From contig LATX02000001.1 of the NCBI GenBank assembly GCA_001466705.2, forward strand, positions 2,480,001-2,544,000: DNA of 64,000 nucleotides. The letters are read 5' to 3'. Position 1 is the stretch's first letter; each line of letters starts with the position of its first letter. Made by a program: the position numbers and the translations under genes. Of the stretch, positions 21,704-34,340 are shown one piece after another. Below the pieces are notes generated by a model. It worked only from the letters and a program-made list of their open reading frames with translations. It was not told the DNA's origin and did no database searches. The stretch is from Moniliophthora roreri. Lineage: Eukaryota; Basidiomycota; Agaricomycetes; Agaricales; Marasmiaceae.

Positions 21704-22929
21704 AGTGGAAAATCAAGTAAAAAGGTGTACAGTAGAAGGAAGGGTTTTTGGAAAGAAGAAGCTGCGAAGCAAACTTCACACGGTCGCAACGTCAACTGAT
21801 ACATACCAGAAATCGATCAACCGATGACGTTGAAGCGTCATTCAAAAGTACAGCCTGTGCTGCGCAACTCAAGAGGCTAGTTTGGGACACTCGGGAATGA
21901 GAATCTTTCATCGGAAGAGGCTATGGTGCTAAATGTACAGGCCGCAGGTATAGGCCGCAGATACACTGCACATTGTGCCGGCCGAGTGGCGGTATGAATC
22001 CGTATCGAACGCTGATTCAGGAGGATGTGGAAGGCTAGCTATTGGCAACCGTTGCCGGGAGTATGGTAGGTATTCAAAAAGGAAAAAGGAAAAAGGAAAA
22101 AATATTAGTTGACTTTGTGGAGTTAATCGTACGACATTCAGATTCGCCTCAAAAATATATCCTAATGGTGACAGGCGTGATGGAAATCGTCCACTCGCTT
22201 AGGTGGGATGTCTATACATAGAATCATGGCCTGGTAATGCAGAACAGAAAAATCAGTAGAATAGGGTTAATAGGAATGCAGGGCTGACCAACTACCCAGG
22301 ACCCAAGTTGTGCTACAGAATTGCCAGAGCTTCTGTTGTATGATAGGACAGACATGGCCCGCGCATACATAGAGGATGGCAGAGGTATCCAGGAGCGATG
22401 GGTTCCTGCAGGGTGAAAGAAGTCAGTATGCATTCAGACTATCATGAATATAGTAAAACCTGGTATCTGATCTTATTTGTGCTTGGCTCATATAATAGGG
22501 ACCAAAGTATTCATCCCAGGAAAAGGAAAGAAATATAGGGCTCACCAGGTAAACGTGATACTAACTCGCCTCTGAGGTAGTAAACAGGCTGGTAGACTGC
22601 TAGGTGTCATCTCGAAGACGGAACAGACAGTTTTAGAACAAATGAGGTCCGATCGAGGTCTGATGCCGGGTTTAACCTGCCTTGAGGATTGAAATGACAC
22701 CGATGACTTGCTTAAGGATTGAGATGAGAAGTTCAGGTTCTTTCGAGTGGTTCTGACGCTACAAGAAGTCAGTTCGAATGCAGAGCCTGTAAGCGCTTCA
22801 ACCATTGATATCTCCTTTATCTCAGGTGAATAATATGAGAAGATTTCTAAGCCAGCAGTTTTGTGGTCTTAGAGTTCTCCCAACATGATGGAAGTCTGAG
22901 GCAAATGTGCATGCGGGGACATTGATGAT
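21704..22929. other. Gene-poor region upstream of Sho1
   Basis: No gene with family support was found. A minus frame at 22805-22542 is Ser-rich and unrecognised; I do not call it. Confidence 0.4.
22076..22101 (+). repeat. Short tandem repeat (GGAAAAA)
   Basis: Three to four copies of a purine heptamer, AAAAAGG repeated. It is a simple repeat with no sign of function. Confidence 0.8.
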
Positions 22930-23388
22930 GACCTCTGCCAAGAGAAGTTGTCATGCCCATGTCGTGTCTCTTTTGCTTCCTTGCCTTCACCAAGAGCAAA
23001 TAGCAGCATTGTCATCCAAATATTTATGAGGTTTGCTCATACAAAACCCATGGAAAGGCAGAGGAATTGGATCACATGGAGGTCGAAGGCAGTATGTTTC
23101 ATTGGTTTGGTCGGTGAGATGTCCTTTGACTGGTTTCTTTTTCAGCATCACAGCAGAATATTGAGCTAGTCATGGAGCTCGCCCAGAAGAACGTTCAACT
23201 CAAACTGTCATATCTCAAAACGTAACATAATTCACAAGTTTCGCAGCTCCCTGTTGTTTGAGACCAGAAGCCTGAAGCTTGGCTACTCCTTCACTATGAA
23301 TGCCAATACTAACTGCAGTGGCTTTCTTTAAGTCACATATCCTGCCCATAGCATGCAACTGCATTAGACCATCCCTCGCTATAGACCG

Positions 23389-23901
23389 ATCCTGACTTTC
23401 AACCTCACAACTTGCAGATGTCATGATCCATAGATCCAGGTCTGCTCCTCAATATTCATATCACCCAGTCCAACAAACCAGAACAAATGCTATCAACAAT
23501 TAATGTCCAATTACCTCACATCAGGAGTCTACATGTCTCCCTATTCAATGGGGGCAGTCTGGTTCAACCAGCATCCAGCCTTGATGATTTCTCTCTTCCA
23601 GCCTTGTTTTTGGGTTCAGGCCACTGAAATAACATTAAATGGCTGTTGCCTTCCATGGGATTCTCCATTGCTAATAAATACCAGACTCACTTTTCTGGAG
23701 CTCCTTGAAGACAGCAATCTCAATGTACCTTCCGGTACACAGCTCCTGGATGCTCTCCAAAGCATCCCTTTGCTCAAGGAGCTCAATTTGAAGGACATTC
23801 TCCCAGGTACCATTGGAGGAACATCAACTGTAGTCCACCTACCACAGTTGTGCATACTGGATCTTTCGGGACAGAGTGGGAGGCATGTGGGCTTGCTTTA
23901 A
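23389..23901 (+). pseudogene. CpG-depleted remnant of an F-box/LRR gene
   Basis: A frame from about 23655 reads NTRLTFLELLEDSNLNVPSG, then LLDALQSIPLLKELNLKD and VVHLPQLCILDLSGQSG, a clear leucine-rich stretch of agaric F-box type. No F-box or complete frame is found, and positions 23389-23732 hold no CG dinucleotide. Upstream sequence back to about 22930 is similar in base use. Likely a repeat-silenced, decaying gene copy. Confidence 0.5.
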
Positions 23902-24279
23902 CGCATCACATTTTTACCATCCACTGTGCTGAATATCAACCTCTCACTCGGTAAGGGAAACAAGTTTAGACCATTGCATACTAGCCTCCAATGGCTATTC
24001 TCGCAGAACCAATCCATTCACGCTTGACATTGACTTTACATCAGACATCAATCACTTTATTCTTGTTGCCCCTATTCTCATAGGGCACAACATCATACCT
24101 GCAGCCAGTCCACAAACCAGACCAAGACCTTATCCAATCGTTCATGGAAAGTGTCAAATCGTGCAGAGAGCGGGGTTCGAGCATGAAGTTGCACTTGATG
24201 CAGCAGTGCGGTGTATCGGAGCAGATTAACACTTTGAAGCAAGTATTCAAACACGTATCCTGCGACTAAAATCGGAATA

Positions 24280-24507
24280 TACTGTACCTTTACGAGCACT
24301 TCGAACGTCACGGGTCACGGAGGATCTATTTTGCACGAAAAGTCAGACAGTCACTGGTCATAACGAGGTTGATCGAATCTGCAGAGCGGATTGCCGAGAG
24401 ATCCGACCCAAAAGCGGCCCAAAACGGGTATTTTTGTGCGAAATTTTATTTTCGTTTTTTCGGTCACAGGTCACCCCCTCGTTCGAACTGCTCGTAAAGG
24501 TACAGTA
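24280..24507. mobile_element. Small inverted-repeat (MITE-like) element
   Basis: The ends are inverted copies: left TACTGTACCTTTACGAGCAC then TTCGAACG; inverted right TACTGTACCTTTACGAGCAG then TTCGAACG. Similarity continues weakly over about 45 bases (GGGTCACGG against GGTGACCTGTGACCG). The 228 bp inside have no coding capacity. It lies about 390 bp before the EF-2 start codon. Confidence 0.65.
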
Positions 24508-24899
24508 ATGCCATCTAATTCTACACGACCTTATTGTATATCTATCTGCTAGTAATACAAAAATGTTCACACTGTCAACGTGAAATCCTTACGGTCAAAG
24601 CCCGGAGACCCTTATGGGTTTATATCTGTTCATCATGATCAGTCGTTCGGAAGGTAACCGTCCCTCAGCAATGTGCAATGTGATAGCGTGAGGTGCAGGT
24701 TCATGGACCCAGGTCCTAGTCACGTTCTCGGTTCCGAGCCGGCCCTCAATAAAATCGATAAGGATTGGTAACGCTTGAAAAACCAGATCTCCCATCCATC
24801 CTCCTCAGTCCCCAGGGCTTCTCTCCCCTGTTGCGACTGTCAAAACTCACGTTTCCTTCATAATTTCTTGTGTACTCCTCCCTGTAAAAATAAGTCGCC

Positions 24900-27873
24900 A
24901 TGGTGTAAGTCTTTAGCCAACCATTTCGTCGTGTATCGTCGCTAATAAAATTTTTTGGGATACAGTAACTTCACCGTAGGCAAGTGGAAAAAAATTGCAG
25001 CGCAATTCGTGGCTCGACTAACATGCACTTCAATACTCAGACCAGATTCGTGGTCTTATGGACCGGCCGACGAACATTCGAAACATGAGTGTCATCGCTC
25101 ATGGTGAGTAATGAACCCTGTTATCTGTCTATCGGTCCTAATCTGATGCACTAGTCGACCACGGCAAGTCCACCCTTACCGACTCGCTGGTTTCGAAAGC
25201 CGGTATCATTGCCACTGCGAAAGCTGGTGATATGCGGTTTACGGATACAAGAGATGACGAAAAGGAACGTGGTATCACGATTAAGTCAACGGCGATCTCA
25301 ATGTACTTTGAGGTTGACAAGGAAGAAGTCGCTGCTATCAAGCAGAAAACGGACGGTGCGTTCATATTCGGCTCTGGTTAACGCGTTTTCAACTGATTAA
25401 CATAATAGGTAACGAGTTCTTGATCAACCTGATCGACTCACCCGGACACGTCGACTTCTCATCCGAAGTCACTGCCGCCCTCCGTGTTACTGACGGTGCC
25501 CTCGTCGTCGTCGACTGTGTTGAGGGTGTCTGTGTCCAGACAGAGACTGTCCTTCGTCAGGCCCTCACTGAGCGTATTAAACCCGTCGTCATCATCAACA
25601 AGGTTGACCGTGCCTTGCTTGAGTTGCAGGTTGACAAGGAGTCCCTCTATCAATCGTTCCAACGTACCATCGAGACTGTCAACGTCATTGTCTCTACCTA
25701 CCATGATGCTGCCCTCGGTGATGTTCAGGTCTACCCCGACAAGGGTACCGTCGCTTTCGGTTCCGGTCTCCACGGATGGGCCTTCTCCCTTCGTCAATTT
25801 GCCGCCCGATACGCCAAGAAGTTCGGTGTCGATAAGGACAAGATGATGGCTAAATTGTGGGGTGACAACTTCTTCAACCCTGCCACTCGCAAGTGGACCA
25901 CTAAGAACACTGATGCTGATGGCAAGCCTCTCGAGCGTGCCTTCAACCAGTTCGTTCTTGACCCCATTTTCAAAATCTTTGATGCCGTCATGAACTACAA
26001 AAAGGATGCTATCGGCCCCATGCTCGAGAAGCTTGATGTCAAGCTTGCTCAGGATGAGCGTGAGCTCGAAGGCAAGGCCCTCCTCAAGGTCGTCATGCGT
26101 AAATTCTTACCTGCTGGTGACTCCCTCCTGGAAATGATTGTCATTAACCTTCCTTCCCCCGCCACCGCACAGCGCTACCGTGTTGAGACCCTCTACGAAG
26201 GTCCCATGGATGACGAGTCTGCCATCGGTATTCGTGACTGTGATCCCAGGGGTCCTCTTGTCCTCTACGTTTCCAAAATGGTGCCCACCTCCGATAAGGG
26301 TCGTTTCTACGCCTTTGGTCGTGTCTTCTCCGGTACCGTCCGCTCTGGCCCCAAGATTCGTATCCAGGGTCCTAACTACATCCCCGGAAAGAAAGACGAT
26401 CTTTTCGTCAAGTCTATCCAGCGTACCGTTCTCATGATGGGTCGTTACATCGAGCCTATCGAAGACTGCCCTGCTGGTAACATTGTCGGTCTCGTCGGTA
26501 TCGATCAATTTTTGTTGAAGAGCGGCACCCTCACTACTTCGGAAACTGCACACAACATGAGAGTCATGAGGTTCTCCGTGTCTCCTGTCGTGCAAGTCGC
26601 CGTTGAAGTGAAGAATGCCGCCGACCTTCCCAAGCTTGTTGAAGGTCTCAAGCGTCTTTCCAAGTCCGACCCTTGTGTCCAGACGTCGATTTCGGAAACT
26701 GGTGAGCACATCGTCGCAGGTGCTGGTGAGTTGCACTTGGAAATTTGTTTGAAGGTGCGTGGGCCCAGAAGCACCCAAATATATGGTCACTCACCGACAC
26801 TTTTAGGATCTGCAAGAAGACCACGCTGGTGTTCCTCTTAAGATTTCTGACCCTGTCGTTCCCTACCGTGAGACCGTCAAGGCAGAGTCTTCTATCGTCG
26901 CCCTCTCAAAATCTCAGAACAAGCACAACCGACTCTTCGCCAAGGCCATGCCTCTCGATGAGGACCTCACCAAGGCTATTGAGGGGGGCAAAGTCAATGC
27001 CCGTGACGATTTTAAGGCTCGTGCTCGTATCCTTGCTGACGAGTTCGGATGGGATGTCACCGATGCCAGGAAGATCTGGTGTTTCGGTCCCGACACCACC
27101 GGTCCCAACCTATTGGTCGATGTTACCAAGGGTGTGCAATACTTGAACGAAATCAAGGATTCTTGCGTTGCTGCATTCCAGTGGGCGACCAAGGAAGGTG
27201 TCTGTGCTGAAGAGAACATGCGTGGTGTCCGATTCAACATTCTCGATGTCACTGTAAGTTGGTCATGCATCTTGGGTGTGAAATTTGATATTGATTGAGT
27301 TGATTCTAGCTTCACGCTGATGCTATTCACCGTGGTGGAGGTCAAATCATCCCAACGTGTCGTCGTGTCTGCTATGCCGCCTGCTTGCTCGCCCAGCCTG
27401 CCCTCCAAGAACCCGTCTTCTTGGGTACGTGTCACCGCGTTATACGCACGGGTGTATACTGATAGGATCATTCATAGTCGAAATTCAATGTCCCGAGAAC
27501 GCCATTGGTGGTATCTACTCCTGCCTGAACAAGCGTCGTGGACAGGTCTTTTCCGAAGAGCAGAGGCCCGGAACTCCCATGTTCACGGTCAAGGCTTACC
27601 TCCCTGTCGCCGAGTCCTTCGGTTTCAACGGAGAGCTCCGATCACATACTGCTGGACAAGCCTTCCCTCAATCCGTCTTCGACCACTGGGAGCTAATGCC
27701 CGGTTCATGTCTCGACAAAGGAAGTAAGCTTGAGGAAATCATCACAAAAATCCGTACTCGCAAGGGTCTCAAGGTATGTTGCTGTCGCATTAACCAATAG
27801 GTACAGATATTGACTGCCTTGCACATTATAGCCCGAGATTCCTCCTCTCGACACTTACTACGATAAGCTGTAG
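24900..27873 (+). CDS. EFT1: Elongation factor 2 (eEF2)
   Basis: Nine exons (24900-24904, 24966-24979, 25041-25103, 25155-25355, 25409-26754, 26807-27253, 27310-27424, 27478-27773, 27832-27873) join in frame to 842 residues, the exact size of yeast EF-2. GTPase motifs are [20 protein letters not shown] and NKVD. The diphthamide loop [12 protein letters not shown] contains the modified histidine. The end is [12 protein letters not shown]. The protein drives ribosomal translocation with GTP. Exon 1 encodes only ATGGT, exon 2 only 14 bases, and intron 2 (24980-25040) is best read as GC-AG, because only GTAG|gcaagt restores MVNFTVDQIRGLM. Minus-strand frames over the gene are shadows of its codon bias. 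Confidence 0.97.
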
Positions 27874-28172
27874 ATTCATTTTACATTTTTGGAAGACTGT
27901 ATTACAGAAGAAGAGAAGTCATGTAGTAGTTTCATGTTTTTGTACGACTTTCTGCTTTTCCTGCCATCATTAGCCAAAGTTCATACAATCGACCCGTTTC
28001 GTTTACGTCAAGGTCCGAGAGAGTCAATGCTCCGACCCTTGGGTCTGATTATCAGCGTGAATCCGAATCATCATGGAGTGTGGGCCGGTACCGATCCACT
28101 GTCAACGCATATATATGAGAGCTTTGAGGACTAAATGCAATGTTATCAGCATTCGTTTTCACTACTAAAACA

Positions 28173-29403
28173 ATGTCCTTTGACAGAGATCTCGCCAAAC
28201 CATCTGACCTCCAGCAATACCTGGACTCTACACCATTCGCTGCATCGGAGATCAAGGTTCTGACGGGCGGAACTGCGAACCCTGCATTCAGAATCACTCT
28301 GAGGACGCCGTACAAAGGACATTCGACCTTGGTTGTCAAGCATGCAAAACCATACGTGTACACGTCAGAAGAGAAATTTCCGATTGCTTTGGAGAGACAG
28401 GTGAGCGGAGTTATGTCATTAAAGATGTCCCTAGTGCATAACATGGGCTTATACAGAACTTTGAGGTCGAAGCACTCAAACATGTCAAAGCGCTCCTTCC
28501 GCCAGAATCACTTGTTACTGTTCCAAAAGTGCATCTTTTCGACGAGAAGGAGAATGTGATTATCATGGATGACTGTGGAGCAGAGTCAATCACGTTGAAG
28601 CAATTTGTGTTGGATGGAAGGTGTACCTTGAATCTGGCAGAGAAGATCGGGTCCGCTATAGGAACTTTCTTGGGAGGGCTGCATCATACATGGGGAAGGC
28701 GAGGTGCGGAGCATCTCCTGGAAGCACTGAAGAAGAACGAGCAGGGGAAAGCTCTCTCTGCATATGCGGTGTATCAAAGGCTCATGTCGACGATTACGCC
28801 AGGAGCAGATCCAATGTCTTTGATTTGTGACAACCCACCGGAAGTCAGTGAAGAGGAAAAGAAGGTACTAGAAGAAGTCGCAAAGACTGTGATAGAAGGA
28901 ATCATGTCTGCAGAAGAAAATGTGAGTACCGCTGGTTCTGTGAATCGGGTGTCTGGTCAGGTACTCATCCGTATTCACTCTAGTTCGTCATGGGCGACTT
29001 TTGGCCTGGAAATATCATGCTCAGCCTTGAATCAGATGAGATCCGGCATATCTTTGTGATAGACTGGGAGCTGGCCAAGCCTGGTTTACAGGGTTTGGAT
29101 ATTGGCCAGTTCTGCGCCGAAGTCGACCTCCTGAGGCGGTTCTATCCAGGGTACAGAGCGGTATCATCCAAGATTATTTCTAGTTTTTATCGGTCCTATT
29201 CAAGTCTTGGCGAGTCCGATGCTGCAGACAGCCTGTATCGTACTGCGGTGACGCACTGGGGTGCTCACCTAGTCGTGTGGACGCCTCGAGTTTCTTGGGG
29301 TAGTCAGGATGAAACCAGAAAGGTCGTCAAAGCAGGAGTGGACCAGATAGTCAAAGTACATAGAGATGATGGTAGTTTTGTACAAGAGATGTTTGAGCAG
29401 TAA
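28173..29403 (+). CDS. APH-family kinase, methylthioribose-kinase-like
   Basis: Three exons (28173-28400, 28457-28921, 28984-29403) join in frame to 370 residues from MSFDRDLAKPSDLQQYL; an ATG 33 bp upstream is also in frame. The small lobe has LTGGTANPAFRITL and LVVKHAKPYV, with the ATP-binding lysine. The catalytic loop VMGDFWPGNIML and the metal-binding VIDWELAKPG place it in the aminoglycoside phosphotransferase fold. The arrangement is that of fungal methylthioribose-kinase-like proteins, but the substrate cannot be read from sequence; choline or other small-molecule kinases are alternatives. It starts 300 bp after EF-2. Confidence 0.82.
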
Positions 29404-29496
29404 ATATTCGAAAAGCCGGGATTTTTGTGTTGTATTTTGTTGATCCGCATGAACGCATAGAACTACGATCACGTTCAAGTTTGGCTCGCAGAGGAT

Positions 29497-32400
29497 ATGG
29501 AATCCAGTCCAACTGCGCTCTATCTGCCTCAATCCTTTCCTTATCCTATCAAGGTCGTCTCTCTCGATGCTAAAGAATCCGAAAATGTAGGGCGCGGCAC
29601 CCGTCTTCTCAGCTATTCATTCATATACTCCTCGCGCGTTCCGGGTTCCAAACCCGAAACCCGCTTTGGTACTTGGGATTGCGCTATAGAGGGCTCTCTG
29701 CAAAAGTGGATTATCAAACCGGGGGATACGATATCTCAAAGGCACGCGAAAGAGAAACCCGTCGTCGTCGTCATCGAACCATGCAAACATGGGATGCAGT
29801 TGGGAGGGTTATGTGTCTTATGTGGCAAGGATATGACAAAGTGAGTGCTGAATCCCTTCAAATTCTTGAAGATTGGCTCAATACATGTCTAGTTCGGACT
29901 ATCTGGGCTTCTCCGATACCTCTCGAGCATCTATTCAGATGACACATTCAGCTTTTGGACCTACGGTATCACTGGAGGAAGCCCAGCGAATCGAGCTTGA
30001 ACAAGCCGAAAGATTGTTGAATGCTAGAAAGCTATCGCTTATTGTCGATTTGGATCAAACGATAGTCCATGCCACAGTCGATCCGACTGTAGGTGAATGG
30101 ATATCCGAGGGCGAAGCTTGGGAGGCTCGACGTGCTGAGAAATCAACCCTAATGGATGGATCAGAACAAGCAAGCGATAACGAAGATCAATGTAACCCTA
30201 ATTGGGAAGCCCTCAAGGATGTGAAGAAGTTTCGGTTAGGTCCTGAATCGTTTGGCATATCTGCACCTAAAGGCAAGGATGCTGCTGGCAAAGGAGTTGG
30301 TGACCAAGGATGCATGTATTATATTAAACCAAGGTGCATGTCGATATCTCTTTGGTTTCCTACTATCGCTAACGAAATGAGGCAGACCAGGATGGGAAAC
30401 TTTCCTAAAGGAAACGGCCTCAAAATACGAGATGCATGTCTATACCATGGGCACCCGCGCTTATGCAGAGCAAGTATGTGCTGCAATTGATCCGGATGGA
30501 TCCCTATTTGGGGGAAGAATCCTTAGCAGAGATGAAAGCGGGAGTGAGTCTCTGTTTCGTGTTCTCTGAACACAGCTCATGGATCTTTTAGGCCTCACGC
30601 AAAAGAGTCTGCAGCGACTTTTTCCCTGTGACACTTCGATGGTAGTCATCATAGATGACCGAGCTGACGTATGGGAATGGAGTCCTAACCTGATTAAAGT
30701 CATACCTTGTGCGTGACCATCTTTCCCATCTAAGATCTTCTAATGTACCCGCGCAGATGATTTTTTCGTTGGAATTGGCGATATAAATTCTGCTTTTCTT
30801 CCTAAACTCGAACCACTTACGGCTGCGACGTCACCTCCTTCAACCCGTGAGTGGTCAAATGGGCTATGAAACCCTTCAAGTTTGTTGACGTCGTTCCCAT
30901 TAAAAGCCTCATCCACATCGACAACATCGACCAAGGTTGGCGGTCTAACTCCGGAACCGGTTGGGGAGCCTCCAGACGAATCTCCACAAACTTCAAAGGA
31001 AGCCATGATCACCCGGAATTCACTTGCACTTGAGGCTCAAGTCGAAGAAAGACCATTAGCGAAAAGGCAGGAGGCGCTACAGGATCCATCAAAAGGTTCA
31101 CAACCGAAGCCGAACGATCAAGCCGTGGCGGATCCTTCATCCACAACTAGTTCAGGTGCCGAAGGCAACAAGGAGCAAGTAGAGTCCGCCGCTGAGGCGA
31201 AACCTGAGAAGATACCAAGAAAGGCTTTGTTGAAGAACGACGATACAGAGTTGGATCGTATCAATAAAGTGAGCTATTATCTCTTCACGAATCTCATATC
31301 GTTGATGAGTCCTCCTCAGTTGTTGAACGAGATCCACGAACGTTTCTTCACCGAGTATGACGCTCGCGCCGAAAATGCTAAAGCACCCAGTTCACGTAGG
31401 CGGAGATCTGTGTCTTCCATCACCCCTTACGATGTTACAGTAGGTTTTCAAGCCTGGGAACTTTGCACATTAGCTGACAGCTTTCCAGCGTATTATTCCA
31501 AGCATCAGATCCGAGGTGCTCCAAGGGGTTCATCTTCTCTTCTCGAGTGTCATTCCGCTCGACACGCGACCGGAAAGCACCGAAATCTGGCGGATGGCAC
31601 ATATGTTTGGTGCAAAATGCTCGACCGAGCTGACTCCTGACATTACCCATGTAGTTGCTGCAAAAGTTAGTTTGGTCATTTCTACTTTACCAGCTAGAAC
31701 TCAACCTCGAATCATGGATAGCGCGGAACTGTCAAGGTGGAAGCTGCACGGAAACGACCTAATATCAAAGTTGTGTGGCTTGCATGGTTTACTGATTCTA
31801 TTGCTCTATGGAGGCATCAAGATGAGACGCCATATCTTCTCGAGGACCCGGCGGTGGCCATAGCTGGCCCCAGTAGTCCTACTACTTCACCTACCCAGAT
31901 TTCGTCAGATCCCGACATAGATGACGATGAAGACTGGGATTTGGAAGGGAGCGCCGTCAGTGGTGGTGTCACACTAGGTCCTTCTGACGGGTTTTCAGTC
32001 GACCAGATAAACTGGGATGATATCAACGACGAGGTCGAAGCAGCCATGATGGAAAGCGACGACGAAGACGAAATGGCCAGCGTAAAGAGTAGCGGTGGTA
32101 TGAAAAGTGGCAATGTTTCTGCAGAGGAGGAAGAATGGTCTGATGAGTCGAACAGTGTAATCAGGTGCTTATAACTTCTCGCTGAAGCGCTCTTTCACCG
32201 TTGACCCCATATGTTACTCCTTTTCCCAACAGCACGAACAATTCTCCACGGCCAAATCGCAAACGATTACGCAGTGTTACGCCTTCGGAAAGTGGTATGA
32301 ACGGAGACCCTGACATACTGAGGTCGCCGTTATCAAAACGCAAAAAGCTCGCAGCTGACCGTTCAGGATTTTCAAGGCTCAAGCAGGCTATTAATGCTGA

Positions 32401-32590
32401 TGACCTTAAATCACGGAGCCCTACCCCTAGCAACAGAGAAAGTCCGAGCAGGAAGGCGAGCAGCGGTCGAGCAACACCGACTATTGGAAGTCCTCGCGAT
32501 GGTGACGATGACGACAACGAAGACGAAGATGACGGGCCTGACCTTGAAGACGACTTCCTGGCTAGAGAGTTGGAAGAGGAGTGGGGGTAG
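29497..32590 (+). CDS. FCP1: RNA polymerase II CTD phosphatase Fcp1
   Basis: About ten exons. The amino end (LYLPQSFPYPIKVVSLDAKE) is the Fcp1 beta domain with a Cys-pair segment CKHGMQLGGLCVLCGKDM. The catalytic FCPH domain starts SLIVDLDQTIVHATVDPTVG, giving the DxDxT nucleophile, and continues PGWETFLKETASKYEMHVYT and VVIIDDRADVWEWSPNL. After a disordered linker comes a BRCT domain (LLFSSVIPLDTR, FGAKCSTELTPDITHVVAAK, VVWLAWFTDSIALW). The acidic carboxy tail ends LEDDFLARELEEEWG, the usual TFIIF-binding end. It dephosphorylates the Rpb1 CTD in the nucleus to recycle polymerase II. Introns inferred near 29841-29892, 30334-30388, 30543-30590, 30712-30757, 30849-30904, 31269-31319, 31439-31490, 31665-31720 and 32165-32230. 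Confidence 0.93.
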
Positions 32591-33179
32591 TACAACTGAT
32601 GGTGAACCACTGGTTTCATTGGATCTTTCGGCTGCTGCTTTCGTTCTACCTTAACATTCTTTGGTGCTAGTGTTATTGTATCCTTTATTTTTTCTCCTTC
32701 TCGTCTCCAGTTAATCTGTCATCATGAATGTTGTAGTTTCTTACAGACAACACAACGATGTATCATGGGTGGAAATGCTGGCCGGATAGGCCTATGTACT
32801 CTATCATTTTGGCCACTCGGAGCCGGCGTCCCGGACCGTCCATAACTGACGACTCGCGAACCGATGTTTGACTTGATCCTCCACCGTGGTGGCAATGGCT
32901 CAAAGCAAATCAGGCTCTTACCAAGACGCATTCACCCCACAAGTTCAACCTCCATCCTACATCCTTGGAATATCACTGGCCAGCAGCCACCTGCTTCGCG
33001 TTTCCGAGCTCGACAGGCACATCTAAGACGCACGGCCGACGGTCAACTCTTTTGTCTCTCAGCTTCATGGTTATCGCTAACCCGTACATATCTCGCTAAA
33101 TTTAGTAGCTGTGCTCACCTCCTGCTGCCAGTCTCTCCCCGTGCAGCCAGTCATCTTAGCTAGGGTCGCTGCTGGGCAA
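32591..33179. other. Intergenic, no gene seen
   Basis: 3' flank of Fcp1. Short frames only; the right end may contain remains of the 5' part of the pectate lyase pseudogene. Confidence 0.4.
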
Positions 33180-34340
33180 AGCTACACTTCTTGAAAAGTG
33201 TACACCCGGTTCGATCGTGGTTCTGGCGCATGCGATTGGTAGAACGAGGGTGGAGATGACGATACTGTTTCCATCGAAGAAGGCGCAGATCTAAGTCGTC
33301 ATCGGCAACGACCAGTCGGTAGGCGTCCACTGCCTTGGTGAGCGTATCAATAGCTTTCCTGAGCCGACTCTCACGCAGCTGTATGCAGGTTCTCGCACGA
33401 CCAACTACGTCTGGTTCGAGATCAGTTAACTCTGTAAATTAAAGGGAAGGTTGTAGTCCTCATCTTCTTATAGAATGTCTGTGAGGATGCCATTACAGCA
33501 AACCAGCGGCACAGCCCGCATCAATGGTGGTGGAGTGAGTCTATCTTGCCTTGAATGCTGCCTGGAACTAGTAGGACGTTGACAGGCTAAAGTGAGCCGT
33601 TTATTTCCGTAACAACAGGGTATTCGTCTCAACACGTTCTAATTAGCACGTCTCAGACAGAGGTACCGGTGAGTCCTTTTTTGACCATGATCCAGCTGTG
33701 AAGAACTCATAAACCGTGAAGGTGGAGGGAAGATCGTTGTCGACTCAGTGATTAACACGCTCATTGTGGCGTATCATGTATTGATAGTCCGGATACTATC
33801 AGTTCTACGTCGAAGACTTTTGCAAACTGTACCGTAGCGTAAGTGGTCACCACTTTCCCGGTCTCGTGGTGCTTTGTTGACAAGAATCAAATAGTGTGGC
33901 AACCGCAAGAGTAAGAAACTGCCCATTTTGTCTTCTGAAACCTTGCACCGACTGACGTGCCTAGGCAAACAGTACAAGCGAAAACTTGAGCTGGGCAACA
34001 TCTGGGCTGTTAGGGGTACCTTCCTTATTATATAATTGTTCTCTCCACCACTCAGGACGGCCATCTCATGCAAGTAAATTGCTTGTTGGCATCAACTCGT
34101 AAGAGAGGTCCTCGTTAACAGTTACTGTCTCATTCTTTTGCTTACTAACATAATCTCTGGAGCAACTACGGGGAGTACTATCTATTCCGTCCTCACGATA
34201 ATAGTCTGATCCGTATCTCAGCACCGCGAAGATTTGCTCCACCAAGGTAGTGCGAAGGATTTCTGTCAGAAGTACATCGGAAACAACAATGGCGCCTCGC
34301 CTCCCAAGGATGGATCTGCTGGTCTCCTGACGGTGAAGTG
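33180..34340 (+). pseudogene. Degraded pectate lyase, family PL3
   Basis: Pieces of a PL3 pectate lyase occur in order but in shifting frames. They are FDRGSGA then EGGDDDTVSIEEGADLS (33210-33295), and in another frame VVIGNDQSVGVHCLG (33298-33342). Next come VCEDAIT then SGTARINGGG (33478-33540), and FYVEDFCKLYRS then CGNRKSK (33800-33910). Last are YKRKLELGNIWAVRGTFL (33973-34025) and FCQKYIGNNNGASPPKDGSA (34263-34325). These match PL3 blocks for the fold and the C-terminal disulphide. Frameshifts, a stop near 33230 and missing links mean it cannot make a full enzyme. The intact family cleaves polygalacturonate by beta-elimination outside the cell. Confidence 0.7.

Noticed and set aside
22542..22805. 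Ser-rich minus-strand frame
   Set aside because: No recognisable family; in a gene-poor region with remnants.
26107..26790. Minus-strand frame of 227 codons over EF-2
   Set aside because: Antisense shadow of strongly codon-biased EF-2; no homology.
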